Source: Spirodela intermedia (taxonomy: Eukaryota > Streptophyta > Magnoliopsida > Alismatales > Araceae). Taken from it: a DNA stretch of 64,000 nucleotides. The stretch lies in NCBI GenBank assembly GCA_902729315.2, contig LR746271.1:1513501-1577500 (forward strand). The letters are read 5' to 3'. Shown in pieces: positions 38,301 through 51,947 of the stretch (position 1 is the first letter of the stretch; each line of letters opens with the position of its first letter). The notes under the pieces are model-generated. The model did no database searches. It had not been told where the DNA came from and worked only from the letters and a program-made list of their open reading frames with translations. Both the position numbers and the translations under genes were made by a program.

Positions 38301-41300
38301 GTTTCATCCTTTTCCAGCACTAATCGATAGCAAAATTATAAGTATAAACTCCCAGGAAAAAATTGAGACGATTAGGGAGTGGGTGAAGAAAAAATGCAAG
38401 TAGTTCTAGGCACAGGATTTGGTCCAAAATAGGGCGGCCTGAAAAGTCAACCGGATGCAACAGTGGAATCGTCATATAATACACCAGTCCTGCCTGATCC
38501 ATCCCAATCCCATACCCACGTGAAATCAATGGCCTTTCCTTCTTTAGAAATACTCAGTCATCTGATTCAGCTCAATGCATCTCCCACCTGGCTGTATCAT
38601 ACACAGAATACGTAGCATCTGACCGCTCACTGAATCGGGCTTGGACCAGTTTCCCGAAAAAACAATTCAGACTAATCGTCTGTAATCAATTTCATTATCA
38701 ACATATGTATGCATATGTATGCAAAGCTAATCTCGGAATCCCCTTTCCCAGAAGTCAAGATCAAGTGCATACAAAAGAAACAAAGAGGGAATCGTACCTT
38801 TGGAATAGAGAAGTGGATATCAAGCTTCCTACGTCTTAATGGCTTATTCTGAAGCGCTCTCATAGCATTTCGCGCTGATCTTATATCATAGTATGAGATC
38901 ATAACAAAACCACGATGCTTGCAAGCAGTATAAATATTGCGTATGTCTCCAAATTGCTGCACAGATAGAGCATGCGACCAATAAAAGGTTCAAAATTTCA
39001 TGCGAATCGTCAACATTTGATCATAAAAAAAATAAATCTGTAATTTATCAAATTTATCACCTCAAAGAGAGTCCGGAGTTCTGAATCGTCAACATTGCTA
39101 TTTATGTTCCTCACAAAAAGAGTCCTGGAAGGATGTTCGCCATATGGATGCTCCCCAGCAAATGGAACGCCTAGTACCCCCTGTTGACTATTAGGGGCTC
39201 CATTAGTAGGATCTTTGTTATTCAAATTATCATCATTGTCCAGTTCAATTCCCCCCACGCTACAAAATAAATCATCTTCCACATCATCACCATTATTGGG
39301 TTGATAGATATACTCTAGGTCATCAATGACCCCAGAAAGTAGTTCGTCATCGCCAGGAAGTAGGTCACCAATTGTTTGGGCTTCGATTTCCTCGGATAAT
39401 TCAAAGGGCTCATCCTCTCTGAGATTCAAATCAACAGCATTTGTGGATTGACAGACAAACGCATCAGATGAAAGCCTCACTGCAAAAACAAAATGACAAG
39501 GGTGATTAATTTGGATCTGACGAACTTAAAAAATTTCACAACTGAAGGTGAGAATAGCTTACATTTTCTGCTGAATACTTCTGACAAAGAAGAGGAAAAC
39601 AGACCATTTTCATAATGAAAATTATTCTTGTGCCCTTCCATGCGAAGGGATGCTGAATGAAAATGTAAATTTGGCTGAGGCCCTGGACCTTGTTCTGTCG
39701 ACTTCCATGAATTGACTGACGAGCTAGCCATCCTTTCTGCCTCAATCGATTGGTGTTCATGACTACTTAGTTTCTGACCTCTGATAAAATGAGGTTGCAT
39801 TGATTCCATTGAGCGTAAACCTATTGCTCCAAAATCTTCCCCTGTTTTAATCATAGGCTTGCTTCCAGGCAGCTGCATTCCCTCAGTGCCTGCAAGTACA
39901 AGCCAAGACAATTATGTTGCCAGATTTCAGAAAGAGTTCGTGATCAACAAATGATATGCCAGCAGCAAAAAAAATTTAAGCCAACAGACTTCTAATATCA
40001 AACAAAAGGCCAGCTCAAATGGAGCATTCAAAATAGAGTTATCTCTAAATCAGTCCACGTAGAATAGATCAATAAAAAATAATCAAGTAGCCAACAGCAT
40101 TACCCCTCTGGAATGAGACCTAGTCCTAAAATACCAAATTTGATGGTTAGATCATTATATCACGAATATGTTGGCCTTCTCTAAGGAAAAATGGATTTAA
40201 TCCATTTATCAGACGAACATCAAAACAAGTATTAGTATTGGTACAAATCATACATACATGCGAATCCAGTAAAATGAGAACGGGTACATCCTAAAGTACT
40301 CATGGTAGATTGAGTACAGAATTTCAAGATCATCCTATCTTCAACCTGAAATCTCTTGGACAGCCTCTAGGATTTTCTTTCCAGAATCAAAAAAATACTG
40401 CGAAAATTTTGCCCAGTCCATTAGAGAATCTCGAATTTCCCAAAAGCATGATAATCCCTAAATCGCCCAGAGCTGAGCATCACCTATTCACTGAGATAAA
40501 GCTAATAATTGGGCGACGTGAAGCCATTCCCAGGAAACCACACCGGAAAATAAGTGTCATCAACTAATTTTTCTAACTTCTCGTAAAAAGATAGATGGAC
40601 CAATAATCAAGCCAGAACACCAAACGTTCCTGTTCATTGACAACATGAGAACATCAGTCCCTCAAAAGAATCCTCCATTAAGTGCTCCTTTTGATGGATC
40701 ACAATTATTTAGATTCCTATTGCCACATATAAAAAAGGAATTAGCAGAGCATAAATAAATAGGACACGTCTACTGTGCGTGAGCTGTCAACGATGGTTAC
40801 ATGGATATCTTTCTACGTTTAAATTTCATCCGAATATTTCAATGAAAACAAAACTTCTACCCGTCCTGAATGTTCTCTTGATGCTGATTGCCGTTTACTA
40901 AAAAAACAATAAAATCTAGATGTCACCCAGCATCGCAAGCAATGGGTATTTTCCCTCAAAATAGTTGCAGGACTGACAAGAAACACATTAATCACTGCAT
41001 CTAAGATGTGCTCCTTTGATCATAAAATCTGCCGTAAAAGCAGTGTATCAAACTTGAGAAATGAGAGGGAAAGTAAACACACGTAATATGACCATAAACC
41101 AGAACCCAAACTGCATATCAAACAGCAGCAAGCTTAAATATGTCACGTTCTATCTGGAAAATTGTAATTGACGTCTGTTTTTGTGCAATCCATCTAGCTT
41201 GTGGTTTCTTACACCATCCTCGGAAATAAGACTACTGGAAACTGGAACCACCATAAGCAAAAAATGCACAAGCATTTCATCAAAGATAAGTCCATGTCCT

Positions 41301-42038
41301 CTCTTGACAACTGGTGTACATGCCTAATTCCAGATGAGGAATTCCCACCGGCACAAATATAAATAAAATGTTTCTGGACCAACCTAGGACGAAGAGGGGA
41401 GCCATGAATTAATATGTTTGATAGCAGATATGCGTTCTAGCAGACATCATTCAGAACAGGCAAACAAGCACTCTTTACACGGGGTAATAGATGAGCACAA
41501 ATAATTGGGTAACGAAAGTTTATACAGCAGGCAAAAACTTCACTGGTATAGAGGTGCACATGCCAGCCACAAGACAGTGCCAGAATGATCCTATGTGACC
41601 CAAAAAACTAAGCCCACAAATACATGTTTAAAGTCTACGGCAAAATTCAGTCCCAGTGAAACATAAAAGCATATAGGAAAATCGTCCACTATCGTATCTA
41701 CTTTAAAAGGGAGGATAAAAGCAAAGTACCAAGTAGATACGTCAAAGACTTATCATGATAATCGGGCACAGACTCGGTCTTCCGAAATCCAACTTGTCTC
41801 TACACAATAAAGCAGCGTTGTCAAGAGAAGAGAAAACAATTACAGCACAAACGAAGGAAAGAAAAGTGTAAGAACAGTATTTGAGAATGACAAATAATCA
41901 TATTCCACACTATAATTATTTGTCAGATGGTTTCCTTACCTCCGCAGGCAAGCTGATCTCGTTAGAAAAAAATGACGGCGATGTAGATCCCATGTTCAAA
42001 AACGAAAGACGTCTTTGGTCCATGATTTCAGATGGCAT
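35302..42038 (-). CDS. MEI2-like RNA-binding protein (AML1/AML4, OML type)
   Basis: Fourteen coding exons in transcript order: 42038-41940, 41799-41730, 39889-39563, 39479-39061, 38956-38798, 37942-37826, 37746-37595, 37471-37377, 37294-36971, 36893-36251, 36154-36070, 35990-35922, 35822-35643, 35463-35302. They give 966 residues, normal for the family. RRM1 starts at TLFVRNI (about 285-357), RRM2 at GTLVAFNL (about 369-440), and the diagnostic MEI2 C-terminal RRM3 at TTLMIKNIPNKYTSKMLL (about 792-890). Plant MEI2-like proteins act in meiosis, growth and RNA regulation. The start MPSEIMDQRRLSFLNMGS matches relatives. Between RRM2 and RRM3 lie a Pro-rich stretch and a His tract (seven His, then PQHHH). 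The tail is EPFPMGINIRSRPGRP followed by a Ser/Glu-rich end. All junctions keep frame. The 3' exons are much more GC-rich than the 5' ones. The 1.84 kb second intron has no gene. Confidence 0.95.
39890..41729 (-). other. Long intron 2 of the MEI2-like gene
   Basis: AT-rich sequence with good splice ends. The ORF at 40310-40567 on the plus strand has no family resemblance. No transposon or RNA gene was recognised. Confidence 0.6.
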
Positions 42039-43094
42039 CCTGCCATCAATAGGCAGAAAAACCCAGAAATAGCAGGCACTCGACGTTAACAGGGCACTAC
42101 TCTCCTTCCCAGATGCTAACTGATGATTAACCTAGAAAAATACTGTTGTGCTGCAGAATGCTAGGGCCCTACAAATGGGAGACAACGGAAGCGTTAGAAA
42201 TTTGAGTGCGCACTGCGCGGCTGCAAAAACAAATGAACAAGAAATTCGTTAAAGAAAAAATGTGAGAAATTAGAGTATCGGACAGAAATATTGAGCACGA
42301 GAAAATGAATAAATAAAAGTAGTCGGTAGAAGGAAAAGTATGCAAACTTAAAATAAAGGCCAAAGTAAGATCGAAAAAAGAGCAGAGTTGAAAAAACGGG
42401 AAAAAATGGAGGGAGAAGTAGACACTAAGAGATGTAATAAAAGCACCAAACGCGAGTCTGAGAACGCGATGCATCTAGAAATTTTCGCAACAGAAGAATT
42501 CTACCCAGAGGAAATCGACGTCTCATCTAACAACCGGACAACAACCGATCGGGAAAGACAAATATTACAAAACCCAGACGAATCAGAATTCCAATTCAGC
42601 TACGCGATGAGAGATGAAATTTCGAGGGGGAGAGGCGGGACCAAACAAGGATCACTTACCAAATCGCGCGCCCCTCCTCTGCAAGTCCACAGGGGCCTCT
42701 GATATCACAGACTGCATTTTAAAGCGAAGGATCTGCTGCAGGAAATTGACTGAGTGGGGAAGGCTGAGCTGATCGGATCTCTCTCTATCTCTCTATCTCT
42801 CTATACCCCTCTCACTCTCTTTCCAGAGACACTGTTCAACACTCTCGGAATCTGCGCAGTGAGAGACTCTCCGAAGCGATCCCCGTCTTCCCTACATTGC
42901 AAGGTAACACCACCACGCCCTTCAAAAAAATTCTCAGAAACTGAACTATGGACAACTATTTTACGTGCTCCTCCACGCCTCTAGCACCTCCGACGTTCCT
43001 AAGCTCGCGGCACCGGGATCCATGGCGACAACGTAGAGCTCCGACAAGCTGATCCCTCCCCCACCCCTCCGCTGGAGCAAGCAGAAGCCGTGAA

Positions 43095-43150
<56 letters not shown>

Positions 43151-46100
43151 CAGTTATTAAATATGTGGGACAGGTTGGCGGAAAGGGATAAAGAAAATGG
43201 TAAAGTAGAAAAAAGGCACTGGTGAGTACCGCGCGTAAACGACGGTAGAGAGAGATAGAGAGAGAGAGAGAGCGAGAGAGAGAGAGAGGTGGAGGGGACC
43301 AGCAGACGACTCCGTCCTCCAGCGTCAAGTTGTCCTAACGGCGTCTGTGAAAGGGGACCCATTTCTGACGTCATTACCCCTAAAATGGGCCCCACATACT
43401 AGGTATAAATTGGGGTATTATGGTCCTTTAGTTAACGACGGGTAGATGCCGTTTTGTCGACACGTAGACTGGACTTGCCGTTGGTATTTAACATTACCCA
43501 CTGGAAGCAACCCGATTTAGGCACTGTAGATAACGACATGGTAAACCCATCCTGACCGTCCATGAGTCATCCACGGCTGAAATGAGCCCATCGAATGTGG
43601 GTAGGTATTGGGGGTGCAATAATGTTGAAGATGGTTGACGCTAACCGCACGCAAATGATCACGCGGTACCCGTGAAAGGTGGTAGCGTGTACCGCGGCGC
43701 AACGTAAGCTCGTGGCAGCAGATCGCTGCTTATCGGGTCCTGTCGGACAATCAGCGGCTTCCTGGTAGTTTCAACTGAGGTCTTATCGGATGCTGACCTC
43801 ATCGAAAATGATCCACGTGACCACCTTCGGCACGTGCCTAGTGTTGTACGGTCGGATTCACCTCAATCAGTGGGTCCACCGCCTGTGCGGTCAGATTTCA
43901 GCCAAATCAGGGTTTTCCTCCCCATTTATTGGAATATGATGGAAAACGCGGCACCGATAGATGGATGGCTGGAGTTTTCCGTCACGTGAGGATTTCCTAG
44001 TCTCGGAATCTCGCATGTTTGGCCCATGGGAATCGGACGTAACGGGGGGATTTCGATTGTTTTCGTCCCATCTCGCACGGTTTCAGTGAAAATAGTTAAG
44101 GTCGGGGCACAGGGCCGCCGTGATTTTTATTTATTTATTAGGGTCTACCTTATCCCATCTGGTATAATTATTCATATATCCCTATTGGATTTAATGATAA
44201 CTCTTTGGCCCAGTCAAACCAAGTATTTGGGCTACTGGCCCATTGGGGGCGTCATCAACAAGTACCTTTCTCTCTCCCTCTCTCTCCGACTGTAAATAAA
44301 TGCCAATATATTTTTTATTAGTCCGCTGTTTTTCAGGGTACATACGTAATTTTCCAAGGGACGTGCGAGCTGGGGATGGATTTAAGTAAAATAAAATACC
44401 TAAAATAATAATATCTAATCCGCCGTGAATAATAAGAAAAACTGTATTTCCTGTATGTATAATAGGTCAACTTAAATGGACAAGTTGACTTGCTGCATTA
44501 TGAGAAGTCAACTGACGAGTTGGTTTTTAATCGATCATATTCATATGTAGGTGCCCTGAGAGTGCGCCACGTGTCGGGGAAAGCATTCGATTCCAGGTGA
44601 GTTGGCCCATTATCCTTCCCCCCGTTGAAATTTCAAAAGTCCGAGGAGGGAAAGTGGGAAACGAGTTTGACCAACATGCCACGTGACGCAGTAATGGCTG
44701 GAGCGTCACCGGAGCCGCTAATGCTCACATAATTATTCCGTCTTGAAGAACGTGAAAAATAAAATAAAATAATTACCAATAAATATAAAATTATTTTATT
44801 ATAATTAGGGGCTGCAGTAGCTGTCGTCAGCCAATGATCGGGCGTCAACTCGGCTTTTGAAGGGGGAGGGGCCGGTGGCCGCGTGGGGAAGCGTCAATCT
44901 GACAAAGGCCCACCCCCCCCCCCGAATTTCGTGTAGATGAGCTGGAGTGGTCCCCCACTCTTTGTTTATTTATCAAGAAACCCCTGCTTGTATTTTATTT
45001 AATGATCAACCCCCAACCACGACGCCGGGAAGCCAATCATTTCAGGTCACTGAGTTCTCTTGGCGGCACGGGAGGCGTAAGAGAACAATAGTATAATACT
45101 TTTTCAATCCACGGTAAAAAAAAAACACGTCGACACGTGTCTTTTGTGATGCATCGGCAGCTTTTTCGAATTCCCCGGGAATCTCGCATTTCCTGCCGTT
45201 TCCAGGTGCCGTTACGTGGGCCTAGAAGTGGACCTCACGGAGCATAGCCCGTTATCTGGCGGCCCACTAGTCCGTATGGGCCCGTTATCCTTCGAAGTCG
45301 CTGAACAGACGGATCTAGTCCTGATCTCCCGGCATTCCGTGACTTAACGGCAAGACTAACGGATCAGTTCGTACATGTGTACAGATGAAACAAATATCTG
45401 CATCATATGCACACGTGTACAGACGAATATATTAATAAGCATACAACATGCATATGACATCCAAAATAATTGTGCTCACAGCACATGGGTGTCAACATGG
45501 CTGATCTTTTTTAAAAAATTTCTTCCCTGCTCAAACTTTTCTACTATCATTTTGTTGGGTTGCTATCCTCTTTTTTCTCTGCATTCTTAATGTTTATCTT
45601 TGAATATGTCTATAAATGGACAAATCAAACTTTCGGTATTACCAGACTTTGTTGTAACTTGTAAGTAAATATAGCCCCACTTATTATTATTATTATTAGC
45701 ACTTTCCTCTATAGGCTCAATTATCTTTTTGTTTATCATCTTTTCATTCTTTTAAAATCATAAATTTTCCCATCTAAAATTGTTAAAATCAACATATTTT
45801 TTATTTTTTTTTGTGATTGGTCATTTGACAAAGTATTTATGAGTATGTGACATACTTATTTTTATATGTCATTGTTTCATAGTTCATATACCATAATTTT
45901 AAAGCAGATTTTGGTGAAGTTCTACTGCTACTCACTATGATTTATAGGTGTTTGAACTAGGCATGATATTTATCAGATATTCAACTACCTTACATCATGT
46001 TAAAGACATGCAGGAACGATTTTTTTTTTTGAGAAAACAACATATATTTATCATTTATTTGAAATATGGTCTAATTAAAGTTGTTTTGATACAATGAAAT

Positions 46101-46579
46101 GGTCATCTTTATGTATGTAACTTCCTTCTATTTGAAACATGTATTGTAAAATATATGTGGCATGCCAAACACATATTTTTCTACCACACATAAAGCATGT
46201 CAATTCCTCAAGGATCCAAAGTTGCAAGTCATATGCTAATTACAAAGGTTTATTCTTCATGAGGTCAAATAAATTTCTACTATATACCATCGATATAGAC
46301 TTTTATTTATAGAGATGTTTGACATTATATAAAAAATATATTACTTGTGACAAAAACATAGGCTATGACATAATTAGTTTCACTATTTTCTCAATTGTTG
46401 TAACAAGTGGTGTGAAATTTAGTAACATTTATTTTTTTGATATTTTTGATATTTTATTATTATTGTTTAATCCTTTAAAAGTTGTGATAATATACACAAA
46501 GATCTTGATAAAGATTATTTGGAGTGACTAGGCTAATCATAAATAAGTAACTTGGACTAATTCTCACAATAGATATAAG
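42039..46579. other. MEI2-like leader, then gene-poor intergenic DNA
   Basis: The first kilobase is likely 5' UTR and promoter of the MEI2-like gene, with GA/CT microsatellites. From about 43300 to 45370 the sequence is unique-looking with scattered CACGTG boxes but no gene. From 45370 it becomes very AT-rich and may be decayed transposon. No coding region is supported. Confidence 0.5.
43097..43290. repeat. (GA)n microsatellites near MEI2-like promoter
   Basis: Two GA runs, about 43097-43146 and 43247-43288, lie about 1.1 kb upstream of the MEI2-like ATG. Confidence 0.9.
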
Positions 46580-47825
46580 AGTTTAGAGAAGGTAATTAAG
46601 ATATGTCTGATTAGTCTCTCACAATAATTGTAACAATATTGAATCAATACATTGAGAGAACTTCTATAGATTAGGACATTCAACTCACAATAAATTGATT
46701 AGTTTAAAATCAAAAGAGTTCTCATAACACTCTTTACCAATTAGAATACTAAGTAGATCTAGATATAAATCACTAAAACAACAATTGCAAAGGTGATATA
46801 ATAAATTAATAAAATACTTAGTAAAAAAAAGTAGTTCTATATATCACCTTGACATTAGAGTGGGCATCAATTCATAGGAAAAATCAGACATCAAAGATAG
46901 ATATTTAACGTTACATGTTGATGAATGCTAGTCGTTGACTGACATTGATGGTTAAATATTAACTTGTTAACTGTTGGTTCATTATTGATTGGTTGACTAT
47001 TGGACATTGATGATGGAAATAATCAATAATTCATGCTTGAAGATCTATTGAATGACTTTGTCTTAGTAGATACATGTGGTTCAAAATAATAAATTTTAAT
47101 CAATTTTAGATCAAATAGCTCATTGTGCTACAAATCAATAGGAACTAAATCCAAATGAGTGGATGATAAACACATTAGGACCAAAGGTGAAATGATAGAA
47201 AGAGTTGAACACGGAATGATAGAGTGGATGAGCGACAAAGTGACAAATAATGGTTTCAATTGTGACACACTTGTGAGGACATGTGGTGGTGGCATGATGA
47301 CTACAAATGGTGTTGGCAAAATTGACGACAACTGCAATGACTTGAGGGAATGACAAAGGTACAAATCAAGTCCTAACATTGCTAGTGATGCAACAACAAT
47401 ACGACATGATAGATGATGGTTGACCGTGATGGGAGAGAAGGATTGACAACGATGGAGAATGGATGGAGGGAATGGATTATAGAAATATATGATGGACAAA
47501 GAATAATAGATGACATCAAAGGATGGTGCTGGATAATAATTGAAGGTGCATGGATAATAACTTTTACTACCATCCCTCACATAGCAATGATAGATGACCC
47601 TTATAGGGTGATGATGGGAGAACCCACGATATCAAATAATTATTTTGTCATTTTTGAAGTTAGAAAATATAATTTGTAATATATTTGATTCAAAATAAAT
47701 AAATAAATAATCAATAATAAAATAAATCACTCTTTAATGAGCTTAGGCCAATTTGTTAGCATCTAGATGATTATTCTCACTCCATCAATTTTCATCAACT
47801 CTCTCAAGATGGGAGGAACTTAACC
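46580..47825 (-). repeat. 3' LTR (left copy) of the gypsy-like element
   Basis: It shares blocks in the same order with 50984-51947: the stretch with ttaaaatcaa and gttctca near 46710 and 51080, the gttgactga block near 46930 and 51290, and the aaatcactctttaat block near 47725 and 51850. Ends are approximate. Confidence 0.55.
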
Positions 47826-48984
47826 CTGATTAGTGTAAACACCTTACGTGCTCATTAGTTTAGTATTTTAAAAGATTTTCTATGTTTCTATTTACTATTT
47901 TTATTTACCCATTTATTGGAGGATGAAAGGCCTAAAAACCTACAAAGTCTCATCATATGTCATAATATTTGTCAAAAGTAATTAATGAATTTCATATCTC
48001 AACCCAAGACTATTATTTTATGCAACTATGATTTTATAACTTCACAACTTAACGATTCTAGAGACATATGAGGTTTTAGAGCGTGATAGGAAATGAGTCA
48101 TCTTCTAAAACCTATAAACCACCAGAATAATAGAATTATGACTCTTTTAGGTCTTAGGTATACTTACGACAAAGTCTATTGTAACATCTTCTCAAAGGCA
48201 ACTAGGAATAGGAAGAGGGGAGTATAATTAAGTTTTTTACTTTCTTGGTTTGTTAGGACACATATTTGGCATATACAATAGTTTTTGCTACATTTCTCTT
48301 AAGATTAGGCCAATAAAATCAATTCTCATTTATTTATATTATTTTATTTAACTTAAAATGATGTTATTGTATAGAATGACATACTCAAACTTTTACTAAG
48401 GGTAAATACATTTGAGGATGGTTCTAACTGAGGATCTTTCTCAACTCCCTTCATAAAATCGATCTAAATTGCATTCTAGATTTAGTTTTATTTTGAAACT
48501 GCATACATTAATCAAGTGTAACCCCTATGTAAGAGTTGGTTCTTTAGAGCTAGATGGTTAGTTCTTTATGATCTTTTTACTAGTATACATAAAAGAACAT
48601 GGGTTAGACTTCCATACTTCATGATATCTTGATTATACAACCATGATCTTCTCATGTGTCTTCATATTTGGCAGAATTAATCTTGAGGAATACAAAAAAT
48701 TTCTTTTAAATAGAGATAGAAGATGTGTCTACATAAGATATTTTACAAGGATTGGGCTGGTCAATGAGAATAAGCCTTAGATATGATATTGCATTACTAG
48801 AAATTACATTGATAAAGCTCTCAATATTTACTATGATGTTAAAAGTTTTTTAATATTAATGAAATTGAAGAAAATACAAGTTTGGTGTGTACCTTCTTCT
48901 CCCTTAGGTTGATCTGAAATACATCTGATGGTTCTTAAACTTACATCATCTAGGTGGTCACTCTCATGGCTTAGTTGAATTTTT

Positions 48985-49221
48985 TTATAATTTTAATGCA
49001 GAATATTTATAACTATTAGAATTCAAAGTAAGATCATAATCAATACTATAATCTTCTTCTACAAGGCTACATACATTAATTGTATCTTCTTCTAATATTG
49101 AATTCATTTCGTATTTGCTTAAGTGAAGAATACATGTAGGATATTGATAATTATGATGGACATGTTTATGACATTTAAAACACATCCCTAAAAGTATTAT
49201 CTTGGGATGACTCATTAACAC
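48985..49221 (-). pseudogene. gag zinc-knuckle fragment of gypsy-like element
   Basis: The frame includes MCFKCHKHVHHNYQYP, which fits a CCHC knuckle (C-x2-C-x4-H-x4-C) except that the last cysteine is a tyrosine. A run of Glu/Asp follows (SLVEEDYSIDYD), as in plant gypsy gag after the knuckle. Confidence 0.5.
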
Positions 49222-50964
49222 TACTCAGTTCTCTTTAATTTTTCAATTCTTAGATTGTCACATATTAGGGTTTTGGGACTAATTTTCAATGGGAGTATGG
49301 GTTATGGAAAATTGTGGCTTCTCTAATATTACACTTACTCAGGTGGATTTAACGAGAGCATTCTACGTACTTGATCTTTCAATCATGTATTATTGAAATC
49401 ATTGAATTATGGGTTGAGTTGGAGGAATATACCTTGCAAATCAAGATTTTTGAAATTTCTCACATCTTGAGCTAATTAATAGGCATGTTCTAATGTAATT
49501 ACATTAACAAAAGGTTTATACTAATAAACTTTTGGAAGGAACTACCTCAATATCTTTGTTTAGCCCACATCTCATGAAATGTTGATCAAATCAGGAGATA
49601 TATAGGTAATTACATATTGTTTTTCTAGGTCATTAATATAAGCCAAAATCTATAGGTAGTTCAAAGATTTTTTTCTCAAGTTTTTTTTTCATCTCAAGTT
49701 TTTATTTTTTAGTTCATACATCTTCCTAAGGAATAATGTACCTACAATTTATCACTAAATTTTATTTGAATAAATATAGTTTTCTTTTCTTTTGTCATTT
49801 CATGTCATCTAAAATAATAGTTCATCTTAGCCTCCTAATCAATGTATACTCTAGAACCCATCAAAGTAAGGGGCCAAAAATAGATAGGCATCAATGTGCC
49901 TCATAGTTCTATTTTATGATCAACTGCAATACAAACCTATTTTCAGATCATGTTAAGTGGGACAAATGATATAAGCCCAATTTTAACCTAATTCAAGTGG
50001 ACTAGAAGCCCATGATGTGTGAAGACTCTATTTGACCCCAATTCAGCCCAAAAATGACCCAATAAGAGATTTATCACATAATTTATGTGCCTACATATCA
50101 ATTCTCATCTATATTGTTTCTCATATTTTGTTCATGTAAAATAATCCCCCTATTATGTTTAGGGCATTCCTATTCATTAGGGGCATTCTAACATAATTCT
50201 CCTTTTTGGTAAGAAAGTTTCAACTATTGTTTTTTTTGTCTTCTAGGATCATAATAGATTCCTCCTTTTTTAGGTTTTTTAAAACTAAATTTTGGCTTAT
50301 ATAAAAGCCTCTCTTGTAGCCCCAATTGTAATTCATACTTTTTATTAATTTATTTTTGAGTGCCCTTCTTCTCTATTGGTTGATTCCAACAATTATGTGG
50401 ACTCATAGAGCTATTTTTTAATCTTGTGAACTCATGATCAACCCCTTGTAAAATCTCTATATTTTTGTGATATCAGGACAAAGAGTTTTCAACAAAATCA
50501 CATTTCTTGTGAACTCAAGCTCATGATTTTGGTTCTAGAATACTCAAGTTACACTAGTTTACTCAAATCATCATCAAGTCAATATTTCTACGACTTCCCC
50601 TCAGTTCTAACACTCTTATGAATCAATTTCTACGGGTCAAATAGCTCAAGTGATATTATGTCATTTCTTATATGCTTTTGATGAACTTTATTTTAGACTC
50701 TTTAGATCCTTTGAGTGACTAGGCTAAGGATTTGATGTAGATTAAAGTTGTTTTCACTATCTTTAGTCAAAGCCTTCTAATTGATCAAGCCTTTCTAAAA
50801 TATTTTTTGTTCAATTGGACATAATTCCTTTCATTATGTCACTTACTTGAGTCATTATTGAGTATTCATGACCAGATCTAGTGACTATTTAACTAAATAA
50901 TGACATAAATTTAAGTATAGTTTTAGTTTTTAAAATGAAATGAGTTAGCTAACTAAAATTTGAA

Positions 50965-50976
50965 GCTTTGATATCA
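50965..50976 (-). other. Primer-binding-site-like sequence (iMet tRNA)
   Basis: The minus strand reads TGATATCAAAGC, ten of twelve matches to the usual plant LTR-element primer site, and lies eight bases inside the proposed LTR end. Confidence 0.5.
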
Positions 50977-50983
50977 AATTGAA

Positions 50984-51947
50984 TGTAGAAAATATTCAAA
51001 ATAATTACTTAACCCTAAAAAAGTAAAGAATTACTGAGATTAGGGTGCCCCAAATAATAAATTGACCAACTTAAAATCAAGGGGTTCTCACAACACTCTT
51101 CAGTAACTATAATATATCACTAAACAACAATTTTATAATTAATATAATATATAAATAAAATAAATAATTTAAAAAGGAATGTGGTCTAGACATTACTTTG
51201 ATGTCAAAGTGGACATAAGTTCAAAGGATGTAACATATGGTCAAAGTTATAATTGTTAACTTTTGACTAAGGCTAATCATTGACTGATGTTTATGATTAA
51301 TTGTTGATAGTTGACCATTGACCAATTGACTGATTTAATAATTAAATGAGATCTAATTATGATGTAATTAGTCAACAATTTAGACAGAATGATTCACTAA
51401 ATGGTTTAGGTTTAGTGGACTTAGGTAGTTAGATTTGAGGGTTCTGAATTAGTTTAGATCAAGCATTTTACTAGCTCAAGAATTGGTGGGAACTTAAATC
51501 AAACAAACAGATGGTGGATGACAAACAGGATAATGTTTAATAGACATCAGTTGGAGAAAGATTGAAAGTAGTGAATATGAGATGGAGATGATGAAACTAT
51601 GAAAGTATAATGATGGACACAAAAAGATAGATAATAGAAGAGGATGACGGTGGATTGTTGATAGATAATGACCATCATAGACTCTCCTCATAAAGTGATG
51701 ATATATGACCTCATTGCCTCTCCTTCATGGAGTGATGATAAGTAATTCACATCATGAAATAATTCTTCTTTGTCATTTCTAGGATTATAAGAAATTATTT
51801 ATAACCTCTTTGATATCTAACAAAACAAATAAATGATTAATAATAAATAAAATCACTCTTTAATAGGCTTGGGATGATGTGATGGCAACATGGGCAATAG
51901 TTTCTAGCTCATTTAGCTTTCATCAAGTTTAGTTGTGGGGTATGACA
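50984..51947 (-). repeat. 5' LTR (right copy) of the gypsy-like element
   Basis: The minus strand starts TGTCATACCCC at 51947 and ends TACA at 50984, giving 964 bases with TG...CA ends. The body matches the left copy in order. Confidence 0.6.

Larger units (their letters stand above)
46580..51947 (-). mobile_element. Degenerate Ty3/gypsy-like LTR element
   Basis: Two diverged direct repeats flank about 3.2 kb. On the minus strand the 5' LTR (right copy) begins TGTCATACCCC, the common gypsy LTR start, and ends TACA. Just inside lies TGATATCAAAGC (50976-50965), two mismatches from the iMet-tRNA primer sequence TGGTATCAGAGC. Further in, a gag-type zinc knuckle is recognisable at about 49190-49100. 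Beyond it, around 48660-48550, a stretch resembling the gypsy protease/RT linker (SWLYNQDIMKYGS) is weakly visible. RT and integrase were not found, so the element is deleted or very decayed. The left LTR copy is longer by about 250 bases and its outer end is not exact. Target-site duplications were not identified. Confidence 0.6.

Noticed and set aside
43097-43288. Regular repeats that could suggest a CRISPR array
   Set aside because: Simple dinucleotide runs without spacers, in a plant nuclear context.
47128-47679. Overlapping frames of 63-150 residues in the AT-rich block
   Set aside because: They fall inside the left LTR copy, are low-complexity and have no family resemblance.
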